Part shown: piece after piece, positions 5,478 through 6,072 of the stretch
How the letters are laid out: every line of letters starts with the position of its first letter
Position numbering within the stretch: the stretch's first letter is position 1
DNA from: Candidatus Fischerbacteria bacterium RBG_13_37_8
GTDB lineage: Bacteria; Acidobacteriota; HRBIN11; MFGW01
NCBI GenBank assembly: GCA_001780385.1
Contig: MFGW01000070.1
Span: 14,364 to 20,435, forward strand
Reading direction: 5' to 3'
DNA length: 6,072 nt
Notes under the pieces: model-generated
Database searches by the model: none
What the model was told of the DNA's origin: nothing
The model's input: the letters and a program-made list of their open reading frames with translations, nothing else
Program-made: the position numbers and the translations under genes

Positions 5478-6072
5478 ATCTTGATAAGTTCAAGTTCAAA
5501 GATTAGAGTGGCACTCGGTCCTATTATTTCATTATAATCTTTATCTCCATATGCCAATTCTGGCGGTGCATAAATTTCCCATTTAGAACCTTCCTTCATG
5601 AGTTGAAGAGCTTCTTTCCATGCCGGAATTAAATTTTCCATGAAAAATTCAATGGGTTCATTTTTTATATGAGTATTATCAAATACGGTACCATCTGTCA
5701 GCATACCCTTATAATGGACAAGAACTTTATCATTTATTGTCGGTTGTTCTCCAGTTCCTTCTTTAATAATTTTATATTGCAAACCTGAAGGAGTTTTTAT
5801 AATACCTGGTTTCTTGGCATTTTCATCAAGAAATTTTTCCCCTTCTTCTTTATTTTGAAGTGCAAGTTTTTTCAATTCTGTACTAAGGTGCTCTTTCATT
5901 TGAGTACCAAGAATCATTAAGGCTTCAATTCGTTCATCCTCTGTCATCATAGGTTTGCTTTCTGCAATTGCATCTTTCAAACCTTTCACTACGCTTTCAA
6001 TATCTATATCTTTATAGCGTTTCAAAAAATTTGCGCCGAAATCATATCCAGCAGCATAACTGCATTTCTTAT
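5462..6072 (-). CDS. FKBP-type peptidyl-prolyl cis-trans isomerase (FkpA/Mip/FklB-like), 5' partial
   Basis: Catalyses cis-trans isomerisation of peptide bonds before proline; relatives of this layout act as periplasmic or surface folding factors. The frame is open to the window edge, so the gene continues beyond 6072 and 202 complete codons are visible. A TTG at 6025 is the first possible start inside the window, but the residues before it (SYAAGYDFGANF) match the family's N-terminal helical dimerisation domain, so it is not the start. Visible residues 1-90 form this charged helical domain (GLKDAIAESKPMMT and after). Residues of about 95-200 form the FKBP fold: SGLQYKIIKEGTG, VHYKGMLTDGTVFDNT, IPAWKEALQLMKEGSKWE, PPELAYG, GPSATLIFELELI. 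The active-site Tyr, Phe-Asp, Trp and final Tyr and Phe are all present, so it should be active. Any signal peptide lies outside the window. Confidence 0.93.
   Translation of the reverse strand, partial: KKCSYAAGYDFGANFLKRYKDIDIESVVKGLKDAIAESKPMMTEDERIEALMILGTQMKEHLSTELKKLALQNKEEGEKFLDENAKKPGIIKTPSGLQYKIIKEGTGEQPTINDKVLVHYKGMLTDGTVFDNTHIKNEPIEFFMENLIPAWKEALQLMKEGSKWEIYAPPELAYGDKDYNEIIGPSATLIFELELIKIIKKP

Noticed and set aside
5462..6025. FKBP gene starting at the TTG at 6025
   Set aside because: The frame is open to the window edge and the residues upstream match the family's N-terminal domain, so the real start lies outside the window.

Overview
The window is an AT-rich stretch of bacterial chromosome. 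It carries an N-terminally anchored (LysW carrier) amino-acid biosynthesis cluster, a divergent regulator-like gene, a decayed secreted acylase, an S-layer-homology envelope protein and a secreted-type FKBP prolyl isomerase. Strong AAGGAGGT ribosome sites, sigma70-type promoters and a classic hairpin/U-tract terminator show it is bacterial. LysW/LysX lysine synthesis, SLH domains and many small dispersed palindromic repeats together fit an uncultivated or little-studied deep-branching lineage. The sequence alone does not fix the phylum.

Layout. 1-170: an imperfect inverted-repeat element ending exactly at the lysX stop. 171-2546, minus strand: lysW, then homocitrate synthase, then lysX, transcribed from a good promoter at 2614-2641. 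The first two genes are 4 nt apart; repeats separate the last two. 2691-3350, plus strand: a divergent protein that looks like a DNA-binding N-terminus followed by ACT-type amino-acid-sensing domains. Its start codon lies inside a perfect 18-bp palindrome. 3364-4332, minus strand: a C45-family (acyl-CoA:6-APA acyltransferase-like) Ntn-hydrolase gene with an in-frame TGA and a missing C-terminus. 4469-4509: a perfect 18-bp-stem terminator. 4559-5344, minus strand: a secreted protein with one SLH motif and its own promoter. 5462 to the window edge, minus strand: an FKBP-type PPIase whose 5' end lies outside the window.

How the parts fit. Homocitrate synthase makes the first committed intermediate of the alpha-aminoadipate (AAA) route. 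LysX then attaches AAA through its amino group to the C-terminal Glu of the LysW carrier, so later steps can work on a protein-bound intermediate. The divergent HTH/ACT-like protein is a natural candidate for the amino-acid-responsive regulator of the cluster, and the palindrome over its promoter and start codon suggests autoregulation. That link is inference. The later pathway genes (lysZ, lysY, lysJ, lysK) are not in the window.

The most distinctive feature is how far short palindromic repeats have worked into this operon. They form the lysW leader hairpin, fill the hcs-lysX gap, supply the last ten codons and stop of hcs, and abut the lysX stop.
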